A program made the position numbers and the translations under genes. From contig NZ_AKNV01000002.1 of the NCBI RefSeq assembly GCF_000274605.1, positions 62,001 through 126,000 of the forward strand: a DNA stretch of 64,000 nucleotides. The letters are read 5' to 3'. The DNA comes from Helicobacter pylori NQ4053. GTDB lineage: Bacteria; Campylobacterota; Campylobacteria; Campylobacterales; Helicobacteraceae. The first letter of the stretch is position 1, and every line of letters starts with the position of its first letter. Below, one piece after another: positions 51,711-60,815 of this stretch. Under the pieces are notes generated by a model that saw nothing but the letters and a program-made list of their open reading frames with translations, did not search any database and was not told where the DNA came from.

Positions 51711-52240
51711 TGGTTGCAATGATGCGTTATTTTCACATCTATGCGACCACTTTTTTCTTCCCTTTGGCGCTTCTTTTTGCGGTTAGTGGGCTTTCATTGC
51801 TCTTTGGGGTGCGCCAAGACACTGGCGCTACTATCAAAGAGTGGGTTTTAGAAAAATCCTTAAAAAAAGAAGAACGATTGGATTTTTTAAAAGACTTTAT
51901 AAAAGAAAACCATATCGCTATGCCTAAAAAGATAGAGCCTAGAGAGCATAGAGGAGCGTTAATCATTGGCACGCCTTTGTATGAAATCAACCTTGAAACT
52001 AAAGGCGCTCAAACAAAAATCAAAACCATTGAAAGGGGCTTTTTAGGCACGCTCATCATGCTGCATAAGGCTAAGGTGGGCATCGTGTTTCAGGCGCTTT
52101 TGGGGATTTTTTGCGTGTTTTTATTGTTGTTTTATTTGAGCGCGTTTTTAATGGTGGCTTTTAAGGACACTAAACGCATGTTTATAAGCGTTTTGATAGG
52201 GAGTGTGGTGTTCTTTGGAGCGATCTACTGGTCTTTGTAG
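51710..52240 (+). CDS. Membrane protein, PepSY-associated type
   Basis: A 176-residue inner membrane protein with three predicted helices: residues 6-27 (FHIYATTFFFPLALLFAVSGL), 124-146 (VGIVFQALLGIFCVFLLLFYL) and 156-174. The soluble part between helices 1 and 2 resembles PepSY-TM proteins (HIYATTFFFPLALLFAVSGLSLLFG), so a periplasmic domain is likely. Function unknown. The ATG overlaps the stop of the upstream gene (TAATG), so translation is coupled; a second ATG at 51722 is possible. Confidence 0.82.
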   Translation: MVAMMRYFHIYATTFFFPLALLFAVSGLSLLFGVRQDTGATIKEWVLEKSLKKEERLDFLKDFIKENHIAMPKKIEPREHRGALIIGTPLYEINLETKGAQTKIKTIERGFLGTLIMLHKAKVGIVFQALLGIFCVFLLLFYLSAFLMVAFKDTKRMFISVLIGSVVFFGAIYWSL

Positions 52241-52340
52241 GGTTTAAAATATCAGCTTTGTTTTGGATATTGGTCATGAAATCTAAAAAATACCTTTTGG
52301 GTGTTTTGATAACCAAAATAAAAAAGCTTGCGAAAAGCGA

Positions 52341-52437
52341 GTGATTTTCTCATAACGCGCTCTTGGGGGGGTTAGGAGAATTTAGTTTTGGGTTTGAAGA
52401 GGGCGTTAAAACGCAAAATACCCCCTTATGAGTTTTA
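52341..52437 (+). repeat. Dispersed intergenic element, copy C
   Basis: Blocks TGATTTTCTCATAACGC, CTCTTGGGGGGGTTAG, GAATTTAGTTTTGGG, ACGCAAAATACCCCC and GAGTTTTAAG match copies at 1491-1570 and 15591-15690 in the same order. It lies about 100 nt after the PepSY-like gene. Confidence 0.75.
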
Positions 52438-52987
52438 AGAATCCCATTTTTTAAAAAATTAAAGAATAACTAAACCAACACAAAAAACCCCTAAAACTCT
52501 ATCTTTAAACTGAAAGCGTATCTGTCTCATCTAACAACAATTTTTAAAAGAACGCCTGAAATTTAACTATTTTTCATTATTTTTATCAAGTCTTTTTATA
52601 GCGCGTGCATACCGCTCTGTTATCGTGTGATTCGTGTTTATAGCGTGCTTATAACAACACGCAAAGCCATAAATTAAAACCATTGAAAAACACAACCAAA
52701 CGCATATCTATCCCATAGCGCAAAAACACGCTAAAACATTTTTATTTTATAGGAGTTTTAAACCTAAAACCCACTTCAAGCTAACCTAACAAAAATTTAT
52801 ACTATAAAAACACGCTAACAAACACAACCAAACAACCGCAAAAACATTCAAAAAGTTTTCTTTTTGAAAAAATAGACAAAACCCTAAAAACACTAAAGAT
52901 TAAAAATTAATAGGGGGGATTTCTGCTTTAGCTCTTAAAACAGAGCCAAATCTTTGAAAAGTTTTGAGTTAAATAATAGATGATGAT
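52438..52987. other. Gene-free AT-rich stretch
   Basis: About 550 bases without an open frame of note. Short motifs recur (CACGCTAA twice, AACACAACCAAAC twice, GCGTG/CACGC words near 52600-52680), which suggests decayed or rearranged DNA. No clear promoter, RNA gene or coding remnant is visible. Confidence 0.6.
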
Positions 52988-53024
52988 TAGGGGGGGATTG
53001 ATTAAGATTTTCAATACCCCCTAA
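52988..53024 (-). terminator. G/C-rich hairpin over the end of hcpE
   Basis: TTAGGGGG and ATTGA on the left pair with TCAAT and CCCCCTAA on the right, with two bulged G and a 9-nt loop. The hairpin includes the hcpE stop codon. No T-run follows, so it may act as a stabilising 3' structure or a weak terminator. Confidence 0.5.
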
Positions 53025-54072
53025 GTTTAGTGAGGTTTTCGCATGCTTGTTTCATGCCTAGCTTGCAGCCCTTGTCATAAATCATTATGGCGTTTTCTTT
53101 ATCTTTCATGTTGTAATACATGCCCGCTAGAGCGAAGCAACCCACTTCATCGCCCATATCGCAACCCCTTTCATAATTATCAAGGGCTTTCCTCAAGTCT
53201 TTTGGAACAGCGTCCCCTTGCGAATACATAAAGCCCATCCTAGAGCAACTCACCGCGCTCCCCATATCGCATGCTTGTTTGAAATAATTAAAAGCCTTTT
53301 GGGGGTCTTTTTTGACATACCTGCCTAACATATACATAGAGCCTAAACTCGCGCAACCACCAGAATTGTTTAAAGCACAAGCTTTTTGCAAATAATCAAA
53401 CGCCACTTCAAAATCTTCATCAAGCCCTGCATCGCCATTTTCAAACAAACTCCCTAACGCGCGGCAAGCCTGCCCATCGTCCAATCGGCATGCTTTCAAA
53501 TAATAGATGACGGCTTTATGGTTGCTTTGTTTGACTTCTAAAAAGCCTTTTTCATAAGTCACGCCCAAAACATAACACCCCTTAGCCATATCAAAATTAC
53601 AGCTTTTTTGATAGTAGGTAACCGCTTGATCGGCATTGCCTTTGATTTTTCTATCATAAATAATGCCTAAATTGTAGCAACTCTCAGGGTGTTTTAAAAC
53701 GCACGCCTTAGCATAAGCGTCAATGGCCTCTTGATAATTTTGAGCCGTGCCTAACCCCTCATCATAAAGCCCCCCTAAACCAAAACACCCTTCCCTATCA
53801 TCAGCCTGGCATGCGGTTTTATAATATTCTAGGGCTTTTTTATAATCTATTCTAGTGCCTTGCCCGTTTTCATAAATGATTCCTAATTGCGTGCAACCTT
53901 CACTCACCCCATCGTTGCATGCTTTTTTAAAATAAGATGCCGCTTTAGAATAATTCCCGCTTTTATAGGCTCTTTCAGCAACCCCCAAAAAACTATTGTC
54001 TTGTTTCCCCCATAAATGGGCATTCAAAAAAAATAACCCACAAACTAATATTTTTAAAATTTTGACACTCAT
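53011..54072 (-). CDS. hcpE: Helicobacter cysteine-rich protein E, Sel1 repeats
   Basis: A secreted 353-residue protein with a signal peptide (ILKILVCGLFFLNAHLWG) and nine Sel1-type repeats of about 36 residues, each with a cysteine pair, for example CNDGVSEGC, CQADDREGC, CVLKHPESC, CRLDDGQAC, CDMGSAVSC and CKLGMKQAC. The paired cysteines form disulfides across each helix hairpin. HcpE is a secreted antigen in this species whose folding depends on periplasmic oxidases. It is the longer relative of HcpA at 25.4 kb. It is a single gene on the minus strand. Confidence 0.94.
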   Translation of the reverse strand: MSVKILKILVCGLFFLNAHLWGKQDNSFLGVAERAYKSGNYSKAASYFKKACNDGVSEGCTQLGIIYENGQGTRIDYKKALEYYKTACQADDREGCFGLGGLYDEGLGTAQNYQEAIDAYAKACVLKHPESCYNLGIIYDRKIKGNADQAVTYYQKSCNFDMAKGCYVLGVTYEKGFLEVKQSNHKAVIYYLKACRLDDGQACRALGSLFENGDAGLDEDFEVAFDYLQKACALNNSGGCASLGSMYMLGRYVKKDPQKAFNYFKQACDMGSAVSCSRMGFMYSQGDAVPKDLRKALDNYERGCDMGDEVGCFALAGMYYNMKDKENAIMIYDKGCKLGMKQACENLTKLRGY

Positions 54073-54164
54073 TTTTACCTTCTTTTAAATTCTGATTTTT
54101 AGAACCCTCTTTAATCAAAACAAAAAATGCAACGCTCCATTTTAACATAAATCAAGCGCTTTGA

Positions 54165-54530
54165 TTAAGGCTTGGAAGAATCCTTACGTTCTTCTTTATG
54201 CCCTAAAGAGGTGATATAAAGGTAAATCGCTTGGATTTCTTCTAAATTCAGGTTGTATTTAGGCATCATGCCTTTGCCCAAACTCAAGGCGTCTTTAAAG
54301 GTTTTAAAATCTAAATGGTTGATTTTAGGGGCGTAGAGGATTTTTTTTTCGCCTTTTTCATAATAAAAGGTGATTTCTTGTTTTTCGCCTTTAATGCCAT
54401 GGCATTTCGCGCACGCAACACCCCTAGGGTTTTTATAAAGAGCCAGCCCGTATTCTAAATCAGAGATGAAATCCGCTTCTTTAGCGTTCAAACTTAACAA
54501 GCTCAAACCTAACGCAATCAATAAACGCAT
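54165..54530 (-). CDS. Small periplasmic cytochrome c-like protein
   Basis: A 121-residue protein with a signal (LLIALGLSLLSLNA), one haem attachment site CAKCH near residue 40, and a likely methionine ligand in GKGMMPKYNLNLEE. The layout fits class I cytochrome c such as c553-type carriers, but it differs from the main c553 of the species. The last residues are charged. Its ATG overlaps the hemC stop by one base (TAATG), so it is made with the haem and prolyl-tRNA synthetase genes upstream. Confidence 0.87.
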   Translation of the reverse strand: MRLLIALGLSLLSLNAKEADFISDLEYGLALYKNPRGVACAKCHGIKGEKQEITFYYEKGEKKILYAPKINHLDFKTFKDALSLGKGMMPKYNLNLEEIQAIYLYITSLGHKEERKDSSKP

Positions 54531-55450
54531 TAAAACAACTGCGCCTTTTCTAAAATCTCTTTCGCCCCGCTTTGTAAAAATTCTTCTAAAAGCTCTTGAA
54601 CTAAATCAAACGCTTTAGTTTTATCCCCTTGCTTTTCTTTAGTGATGACTTCTTTCCCGTTAGGCAAGCCTAAAACCGCCTGGATTTTAACCTTATCGCC
54701 CATTAAACTCGCATGCACGCCAATAGGGATCTGACACCCCCCATTAAGCCCTTTGATAAACTCCCTTTCTAAACGGCAGCAAAACGCACTTTCTTCATCG
54801 TTGAGTTTTTGAAGCGTAATAAAATGCTTGTGGTTTTTGAGCATTTCTACCCCTAAAGCCCCCTGACCCATGCTAGGAATCATTTCTTTTACGCTAAAAG
54901 CCTTGCGGTATTTCGCCCCTTGAATGTTTAAGCGGCACAATCCGGCTTCAGCTAAAATGATAGCGTCAAATTCACCGCATTCAAGCTTTTTCAAACGGGT
55001 TTGGACATTCCCCCTTAAGCTTTCTGTGTCTAGATCCTGGCGTTTCAGTTTGATCTGCATAGAACGCCTTAAAGAAGTCGTGCCAACCTTGGCTCCTTTA
55101 GGCAAGCTCATCAAATCAGGGAATTTCACGCTCAAAAAAGTGTCCCTCACATCAGCCCTTTTAGTGATGCAAGCCAAGTCTAACCCCTTTTCAAACACGA
55201 CCGGCACATCTTTTAAAGAATGCACCGCCAAATCAATTTCGCCTTTTAAAAGCAATTCTTCCAATTCCTTAGTGAATAGCCCCTTACCGCCGATCTTATT
55301 TAAAGGGGTGTCTAAGATTTTATCGCCTTTAGTCTTAACGATTTGAATCTCGCTTTCTATCAAGCATTCTTTTTTCAGGCGTTCTTTAATGTGATTCGCT
55401 TGCCATAAGGCTAGTTCGCTCCCCCTAGAGCCAATCACTAATTTTCCCAC
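54530..55450 (-). CDS. hemC: Porphobilinogen deaminase (hydroxymethylbilane synthase)
   Basis: HemC joins four porphobilinogen units into hydroxymethylbilane in the cytosol. The 306-residue protein has VIGSRGSELALWQANHIKE at the start, SLKDVPV, RRSMQIK, SLRGNVQTRL with conserved arginines, and the cofactor-binding cysteine in NGGCQIPIGVHA near residue 238. It follows proS by 10 nt. hemA lies upstream in the same run, so haem synthesis is grouped here. Confidence 0.97.
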   Translation of the reverse strand: MGKLVIGSRGSELALWQANHIKERLKKECLIESEIQIVKTKGDKILDTPLNKIGGKGLFTKELEELLLKGEIDLAVHSLKDVPVVFEKGLDLACITKRADVRDTFLSVKFPDLMSLPKGAKVGTTSLRRSMQIKLKRQDLDTESLRGNVQTRLKKLECGEFDAIILAEAGLCRLNIQGAKYRKAFSVKEMIPSMGQGALGVEMLKNHKHFITLQKLNDEESAFCCRLEREFIKGLNGGCQIPIGVHASLMGDKVKIQAVLGLPNGKEVITKEKQGDKTKAFDLVQELLEEFLQSGAKEILEKAQLF

Positions 55451-55460
55451 TCAATCCCTC

Positions 55461-57194
55461 TTATTCGCTCGCTAACATTTCTAAAATTTTTTCTTCTAAT
55501 TCAATGTCTTTAAGCGTTTGTTTTTCTAAATTAGCGCGTTTGATGCATTCAAATTCTTTATTCTCTAAAGTTTGCTTCCCAATAATGAGCGCCAATCGTT
55601 CCCCAATCAATTCAAAATCTCTCATCTTCGCCCCAAAACGCGCGTCTCTGTCATCTAACAGCGCATCAACGCCCTTTTGGAGCAGCCTTTCATACACTTC
55701 AAAAGCGAGTTTTTTTTGCGCTTCATCTTTCCAATTAGAAACCACGATCACCACATCAAAAGGAGCGGTATTTTTCGTCCACACGCAGCCTAGATCATCG
55801 CTTTTTTGCTCTAAAATCGCACTGAGCAACCGGCTAATGCCTATCCCATAGCACCCCATTTCAAAAAATTGCTCCTTGCCATTCTTATCCAAGAAACTCG
55901 CCTTCAAGCTTTTAGCATAGCCTTGCCCGAGTTTGAAAATATGCCCCACTTCCAAACTCTTATGGTATTTCAACGCTCCTTGACAATTAGGGCAACAATC
56001 GCTCTCTTTAACCTGGACAATATCTGCATGAACAAGGTTTTCAAACCCTTTTAAATCCACGCCCACCGCATGAAAATCCTTTTCATTAGCCCCAACGATC
56101 AAGCAATCGCTCTCTTTTAAATCTTCATCAAAAATGATATAAGAAACATGCTTTTTCAAGCCATAAGGCCCTATAAAGCCCGCTATTAACCCTGCTTTAT
56201 TTAAATCTTCTTCATTGGCCTCTCTTAATTCTAGAGCGTTCGCCCCTATAATGTTCAAAGCATTTAGAGCTTTAACTTCCTCTAAATTGTCATCACCTCT
56301 AACAAAAAAGCACGCTAGGGTTTCTTTATCTTTATGGATCACTTTTTTAACAAGCGCTTTTAAAACAAAATAAGGCTCTGTTTTAAAAAACTCCGCCACG
56401 CTTTGTGCACTGGTGGTATTAGGGGTAGGGAATTTCGCTAATTGCGCTTTGGGGACATTTAAAGGCTCAGGCCTTTTAGAGCGTTTAGCGATTTCAATGT
56501 TGGCGGCATAATCGCAATTTTGACACACCACGATCGTGTCTTCCCCGCATTCTGTTAAAACGACAAATTCCCTACTTTTACTCCCTCCAATCGCCCCGCT
56601 ATCCGCTTCCACGATGCGAAAATCCAAACCCAAATCGCTTAAAATTTCTTTATAAGCGCTCTGCGTGTTTAAAAATTCCTTATCCAAGCTTTCAGCGTCT
56701 TCATGAAAGCTGTAACCATCTTTCATGATAAATTCCCTCGCTCTCACCAACCCGAATCGTGGGCGGATTTCATCACGGAATTTCGTGTGGATTTGGTAGA
56801 GATGGACGGGCAATTGCTTGTAGCTTTTAATGAAATTAGCGGCAATTTCGGTGATATTTTCTTCTAAAGTGGGGCTTAAAACAAAATCATTGTCTTTTCG
56901 GTCTTTAAAAACCAGTAATTCCTTGCCGTATTTATCCAAACGGCCTGATTTTTCCCACAAACTCGCCAAAACCACAAAACTCATTAAAATATTTTGCGCC
57001 CCATGCTCTTGCATGCGTTTGTGCGTGATGTTTTCTATTTTGTCTAGCACTTTTTTAGCTAAAGGCAAAAAATTATAAATCCCGCTGCCTACTTGATAGA
57101 TGTATCCTGCTTGAGCTAAGTGCTTATGGCTTTTTAACACGGCATCTTTTGGGGGTTCTTTGAGCGTTGGGGCAAAAAGTTTTGAAAATAGCAT
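55461..57194 (-). CDS. proS: Prolyl-tRNA synthetase
   Basis: ProS charges tRNA-Pro in the cytosol. The 577-residue class II synthetase has motif 1 near [15 protein letters not shown], motif 2 in [27 protein letters not shown], an editing insertion (about residues 220-400) between motifs 2 and 3, motif 3 in [16 protein letters not shown], and an anticodon-binding C-terminus. It is the long bacterial type. It starts 3 nt after hemA, so it is in the same operon. Confidence 0.98.
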   Translation of the reverse strand: MLFSKLFAPTLKEPPKDAVLKSHKHLAQAGYIYQVGSGIYNFLPLAKKVLDKIENITHKRMQEHGAQNILMSFVVLASLWEKSGRLDKYGKELLVFKDRKDNDFVLSPTLEENITEIAANFIKSYKQLPVHLYQIHTKFRDEIRPRFGLVRAREFIMKDGYSFHEDAESLDKEFLNTQSAYKEILSDLGLDFRIVEADSGAIGGSKSREFVVLTECGEDTIVVCQNCDYAANIEIAKRSKRPEPLNVPKAQLAKFPTPNTTSAQSVAEFFKTEPYFVLKALVKKVIHKDKETLACFFVRGDDNLEEVKALNALNIIGANALELREANEEDLNKAGLIAGFIGPYGLKKHVSYIIFDEDLKESDCLIVGANEKDFHAVGVDLKGFENLVHADIVQVKESDCCPNCQGALKYHKSLEVGHIFKLGQGYAKSLKASFLDKNGKEQFFEMGCYGIGISRLLSAILEQKSDDLGCVWTKNTAPFDVVIVVSNWKDEAQKKLAFEVYERLLQKGVDALLDDRDARFGAKMRDFELIGERLALIIGKQTLENKEFECIKRANLEKQTLKDIELEEKILEMLASE

Positions 57195-57197
57195 GCA

Positions 57198-58547
57198 TTA
57201 TTCCTCGTAATATTCGCATTTATAGAGATTCAAATTTTGGGCATGACAAGTGGTAGATTTGTCTAAATTAAACAAGTTTTTAATCGCGCCCACAAGCACA
57301 TCGGATTCTTCTTTTTGGGCGTTCTTTTTTAAAGCGATGGTCGGGTGGTGCAAAAAGGTGTTGAAAGCGTTGTGCAAGATCTTTTCAATATTGCCTTCGT
57401 ATTCTTTAGGCACGTAGCGTTTTTTGAGCGCCTTTTGCAATTCCTTTTGGGCTGAAATCCTAGCCAATTCCCTTAAATCCTTAATCAAAGGCTCTACTTC
57501 TAAACTTTGGATCCATTGGTAAAATTCCATTGTGGCAAGCCCTACAATCTCATAAGCTTTCGTTCTGCTTTCTTGCCTGTTTCCCACATTTTCTTTCACC
57601 ATAGGCTCTAAATCATCCACGCTGTATAAGAAAATATTATTGCATACCGGCTTTTCAATATTTCGTGGCACGGCTAAATCAAACCAAAAACGCCTGAAAA
57701 TCGTTTCTTTTAACAGGGAATTTCGCACGATAAAATTCGGCGAAGAAGTGGCGCAAAAAAGCAGTTCGTATTCATTGATATAAGCGCTTAAATTTTCTAT
57801 ATTTTGAAAGCTCACTTTTTTAGGCTCTTCTAATTCCTTGACAAAATCTTCAAATTTAGCCGCATTACGCCCTAAAATAAGCGCTTCAAATTGCTTGTTT
57901 AAAAGGTGCTTGATGACTAATTGAGCCATCTCGCCAAGCCCTATCACAAGAGCTTTTTTATCCTTAATCTTTTCTTTTTCAAAAATACTAAGCGCTTCTT
58001 TAACGGCTACTGAAGAGATGGAAACCCCTTGCTTGGAAATGCCGGTTAGATTGCGCACTTTAGCGGCGCATTTGAAAGCAAAATGGAGCAATCGGGTTAA
58101 ATCTTTGGAGCAAAATTTCTCTTCAAAGGCGAATTTATAGGCGTTTTTCATCTGCCCTGTGATTTGAGTTTCCCCAACCACCAGGCTATCCAAACTGCTG
58201 CACACGCTAAAGACATGATGGACCGCACTTTCATCAGTATTGATTAAAACGCATTTTTCTAAATCAGACACGCTCATTTTTTTATTTTGAGCCAGGATTT
58301 TTAATAACGCGCTTTTTTGCTCATGAGTATTAGTGCCGTGTTTCAGGCTCGCATAGATTTCAAAGCGATTGCATGTGGATAGCACCATGCACTCTTTGAT
58401 ATTGGGGCAATGGTTTTTAATCGTTTGTAAAAATTCTTTAAGCGTTATGGGCGAATTGATAGCGAGTTTTTCGCGCATTTCTAAGCTCATGCTTTTATGC
58501 GTAAAGGCTAGGGTGAAATATTTTGACAAATGAGTTTCTAACTCCAT
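57198..58547 (-). CDS. hemA: Glutamyl-tRNA reductase
   Basis: HemA makes glutamate 1-semialdehyde from glutamyl-tRNA, the first step of the C5 haem route. The 449-residue protein has the catalytic cysteine in VLSTCNRFEIYA near residue 60, SLVVGETQITGQMKNAY, an NADPH site around LVIGLGEMAQLVIKHL, and a C-terminal dimerisation domain. The start at 58547 overlaps the stop of the polyprenyl synthase gene by one base, so these genes are coupled. Confidence 0.97.
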   Translation of the reverse strand: MELETHLSKYFTLAFTHKSMSLEMREKLAINSPITLKEFLQTIKNHCPNIKECMVLSTCNRFEIYASLKHGTNTHEQKSALLKILAQNKKMSVSDLEKCVLINTDESAVHHVFSVCSSLDSLVVGETQITGQMKNAYKFAFEEKFCSKDLTRLLHFAFKCAAKVRNLTGISKQGVSISSVAVKEALSIFEKEKIKDKKALVIGLGEMAQLVIKHLLNKQFEALILGRNAAKFEDFVKELEEPKKVSFQNIENLSAYINEYELLFCATSSPNFIVRNSLLKETIFRRFWFDLAVPRNIEKPVCNNIFLYSVDDLEPMVKENVGNRQESRTKAYEIVGLATMEFYQWIQSLEVEPLIKDLRELARISAQKELQKALKKRYVPKEYEGNIEKILHNAFNTFLHHPTIALKKNAQKEESDVLVGAIKNLFNLDKSTTCHAQNLNLYKCEYYEE

Positions 58548-59470
58548 TAAAAAGTCCTATAAATGACGTCTTGCGCTAGTTTTTCTAAAATCAAATTGTT
58601 TTCCCCTTTAATGGCTTCAAGGGCCTTTTTAGAATAAACTTGAGCGATTTTAAGGGTTTCTTCTATGATACCATGTTGCTTGAATTTTTCCTTAGTCCAT
58701 TCTATGATTTCATGGCTATCTTGTTTGAAATAGGAAATTAAAAGCCCTTGTTCATGCGGATTCAATTTTTCATATAAAAGCAAGTAGGGTAGAGTGGTCT
58801 TGCCTTCTTTAAAATCGCTAAAATTGGGCTTACCTAGAGTGTTGGCGTCTTGAGTGATGTCTAATAAATCATCAATGATTTGGAACGCCATGCCAAAATG
58901 CAACCCAAAATCCGCATACATTTTGGCGTCTTTATTTAAAAGAATTGCCATGCTTTTTAAGCTCGCTTCTATGAAATGGGCGGTCTTGTCTTCTAAAATA
59001 CGCCAGTATTTTTGTTTGTCGCTATTAAAACATTCCCCCACAAACACATCTTCAATCTCGCCCCTAGAGAGCCTTAAAACCGCATTAGAGAGGATTTGAG
59101 CGATGGATTTGCCCATTTTAGATAATTCAAAAAAGGCTTTAGAATAAAACACATCCCCAAGCATCACGGCGTTAAAATTCCCAAAAAGAGCGTTAATGCT
59201 GGGAAGTTTTCGGCGCATGGTCGCCTTGTCAATCACATCATCATGCAATAAAGAAGCGGTCTGTATCATTTCCACAATCGCGCACAAATTGAAGGCTTTA
59301 TCTAATAAAATAGCGTCTGTTTTTTCGTCTAACAAAGCGAGCATGAGTTTGGAACGCAGCATCTTTGAAGGGCCAATCTTAGAAAACAATTCATCTATAA
59401 AGCCGCTTTCAATTTCCTTGATCCAAGAAGCGATTTTGTTTTGAATGGCTTTAAGTCGTTTTTCTTGCAT
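58547..59470 (-). CDS. Trans-polyprenyl diphosphate synthase
   Basis: A 307-residue all-trans prenyl chain elongation enzyme. The two aspartate motifs are ASLLHDDVIDKATMRRK and FQIIDDLLDIT, with GKTTLPYLLLYE after the second. This species carries a gene at this place annotated as octaprenyl diphosphate synthase; the residues before the first motif (IVEMIQTASLLHDDV) have small or polar side chains, fitting a long-chain product for menaquinone. Exact chain length cannot be read from sequence. It starts 9 nt after a small secreted-protein gene and overlaps hemA. Confidence 0.92.
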   Translation of the reverse strand: MQEKRLKAIQNKIASWIKEIESGFIDELFSKIGPSKMLRSKLMLALLDEKTDAILLDKAFNLCAIVEMIQTASLLHDDVIDKATMRRKLPSINALFGNFNAVMLGDVFYSKAFFELSKMGKSIAQILSNAVLRLSRGEIEDVFVGECFNSDKQKYWRILEDKTAHFIEASLKSMAILLNKDAKMYADFGLHFGMAFQIIDDLLDITQDANTLGKPNFSDFKEGKTTLPYLLLYEKLNPHEQGLLISYFKQDSHEIIEWTKEKFKQHGIIEETLKIAQVYSKKALEAIKGENNLILEKLAQDVIYRTF

Positions 59471-59479
59471 GCAAATTCC

Positions 59480-59875
59480 TTAAGGCTCTTTAGGGGAAAA
59501 AACAAGGGGCATAAGGGCTAAAAATCTTAAAGTGGCTTTATCTTCTTTAAAATCTTTAAACACAAGCGACAGAACGCTGTTAGAAGAAAATTTTTCTTCA
59601 AAAACTTTGAGGTTGTAGGTGCTTCTCGCATGATCGGTGTATAAAATAAACTGGTAAGGGAAATGGTTAAAACGCATGTTGATGACTAAACCTTTATTAG
59701 CGTATAAAGTCCAATAGAGCGTGATTTCTTTGGTTTGTTCGTTAGAAGTGTCTTTGATAACGGCTCTAAACGCTTCATCTTTTTTTAATTCTAGCGTTTT
59801 ATCGATCCCATAATCAAGTCCAAACGCCTTTAAAAAAACGAGGAATATCAAGCCATAGCGGATAAGCTCATTCAT
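59480..59875 (-). CDS. Hypothetical exported protein (HP0241-type)
   Basis: A 131-residue protein with an N-terminal signal (RYGLIFLVFLKAFGLDYG) and a mature domain of mostly beta character (DTSNEQTKEITLYWTLYANKGLVINM). It has no cysteine. I do not recognise a family outside Helicobacter. Its start overlaps the end of the upstream HP0242-type gene by 8 nt, and it ends 9 nt before the polyprenyl synthase, so it is inside the operon. Probably periplasmic. Confidence 0.82.
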   Translation of the reverse strand: MNELIRYGLIFLVFLKAFGLDYGIDKTLELKKDEAFRAVIKDTSNEQTKEITLYWTLYANKGLVINMRFNHFPYQFILYTDHARSTYNLKVFEEKFSSNSVLSLVFKDFKEDKATLRFLALMPLVFSPKEP

Positions 59876-60152
59876 TCCCGCTGAGAATATTCGCCATGGA
59901 TTGGATCACAATGTCTGTTTTTCTGCTCTCTATTTTTTGCTGCAACTCTTCATCCATTCTTAAAGCTTTAGCAAAAGATTCAAACTTTTCTTCCAAGCCT
60001 TCTTTTTCTATAAAAGTTTCCAAAAGAGCCAGAAGCTCTAAAAGCCTTTCTAGCTCTTTTTTAGAAAGCTTTTTGCTCGCATGAAAAATAATGTCATTCC
60101 ACTTGTCTAAGGGGTTTCCCTCAAAAATTTCAAGTTCGCTATAATCTCTCAT
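59868..60152 (-). CDS. Small helical protein (HP0242-type, knotted dimer)
   Basis: A 94-residue all-alpha protein with leucine- and glutamate-rich helices (KKLSKKELERLLELLALLETF, EGLEEKFESFAKALRMDEELQ). It matches HP0242, whose crystal structure is a homodimer with an intertwined pseudo-knotted topology and which has been used in folding studies. Its biological function is unknown. ATG 60152 is used; the open frame reaches further upstream (to 60200) with non-conserved sequence that overlaps the end of napA. It lies just downstream of napA and overlaps the next gene. Confidence 0.87.
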   Translation of the reverse strand: MRDYSELEIFEGNPLDKWNDIIFHASKKLSKKELERLLELLALLETFIEKEGLEEKFESFAKALRMDEELQQKIESRKTDIVIQSMANILSGNE

Positions 60153-60172
60153 GCTGGCTTCTTTTTGTTGGC

Positions 60173-60607
60173 TTAAGCTAAATGGGCTTCTAGCATCCAA
60201 ATGGATTTTTGCAACTTGGCTAATTGATCGTCCGCATAAGTTACGGTGACTTTATCGCCTTCTTTTTCAGCGGTGTTAGAAAGCTCTTTAAATTCTTTTT
60301 CTAGGTGTTTGTAATCACCTAGAATTTCTTTAAAGATGTCTTTAGAGTGGAAGCTCGTTTTAGTTTCTTCTTTAACACGAGTGAGTTTGAGCGCTTCGGA
60401 TAAAGTGACTAAGGGGTGGTGTCCTAATTGAGCGATCCTTTCAGCGAGATCATCAAACATGTCCGCAAATTCTTCATAAATTTCTTCAGTGGCTTTATGC
60501 ACATTGAAAAAATCAGTGCCTTTCACATTCCAATGGAAGTTATGCACTTTCATAAACAACACGATCGCATCCGCTTGCAAATGTTTTAAAATTTCAAATG
60601 TTTTCAT
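60173..60607 (-). CDS. napA: Neutrophil-activating protein NapA (Dps-family)
   Basis: HP-NAP is a Dps-type dodecamer that stores iron, protects DNA and attracts neutrophils when released. The 144-residue protein shows the ferroxidase residues H25, H37, D52 and E56 by count ([35 protein letters not shown]). ATG 60607 after AAAAGGAC is preferred over the adjacent in-frame TTG. The 208-nt AT-rich leader separating it from flgS is long enough for iron- or stress-dependent control; I could not define a Fur box. The next gene downstream is the HP0242-type gene. Confidence 0.98.
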   Translation of the reverse strand: MKTFEILKHLQADAIVLFMKVHNFHWNVKGTDFFNVHKATEEIYEEFADMFDDLAERIAQLGHHPLVTLSEALKLTRVKEETKTSFHSKDIFKEILGDYKHLEKEFKELSNTAEKEGDKVTVTYADDQLAKLQKSIWMLEAHLA

Positions 60608-60815
60608 CAAAAGTCCTTTTTTTATAAAATGTTTTAGGCTTTTATTTTCATAAAAACCTTGATCGCTATCCTACACCAAAAGAGTTAATAAAAAATTTTT
60701 TTGATCTTATTTTTGTCAAAAACTGATAAACCCTATTCAATTTAATATTCTTTAATCTTTTTAAAATTTTGTTTTATCGTAAAACTCATTTTTTAAGGGG
60801 GGATAATTATCCAAA

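Noticed and set aside
49867..52240. New secretion system from the lipoprotein, ATP-grasp and membrane protein genes
   Set aside because: The genes match known families in a conserved order and show no secretion ATPase or pilin features.
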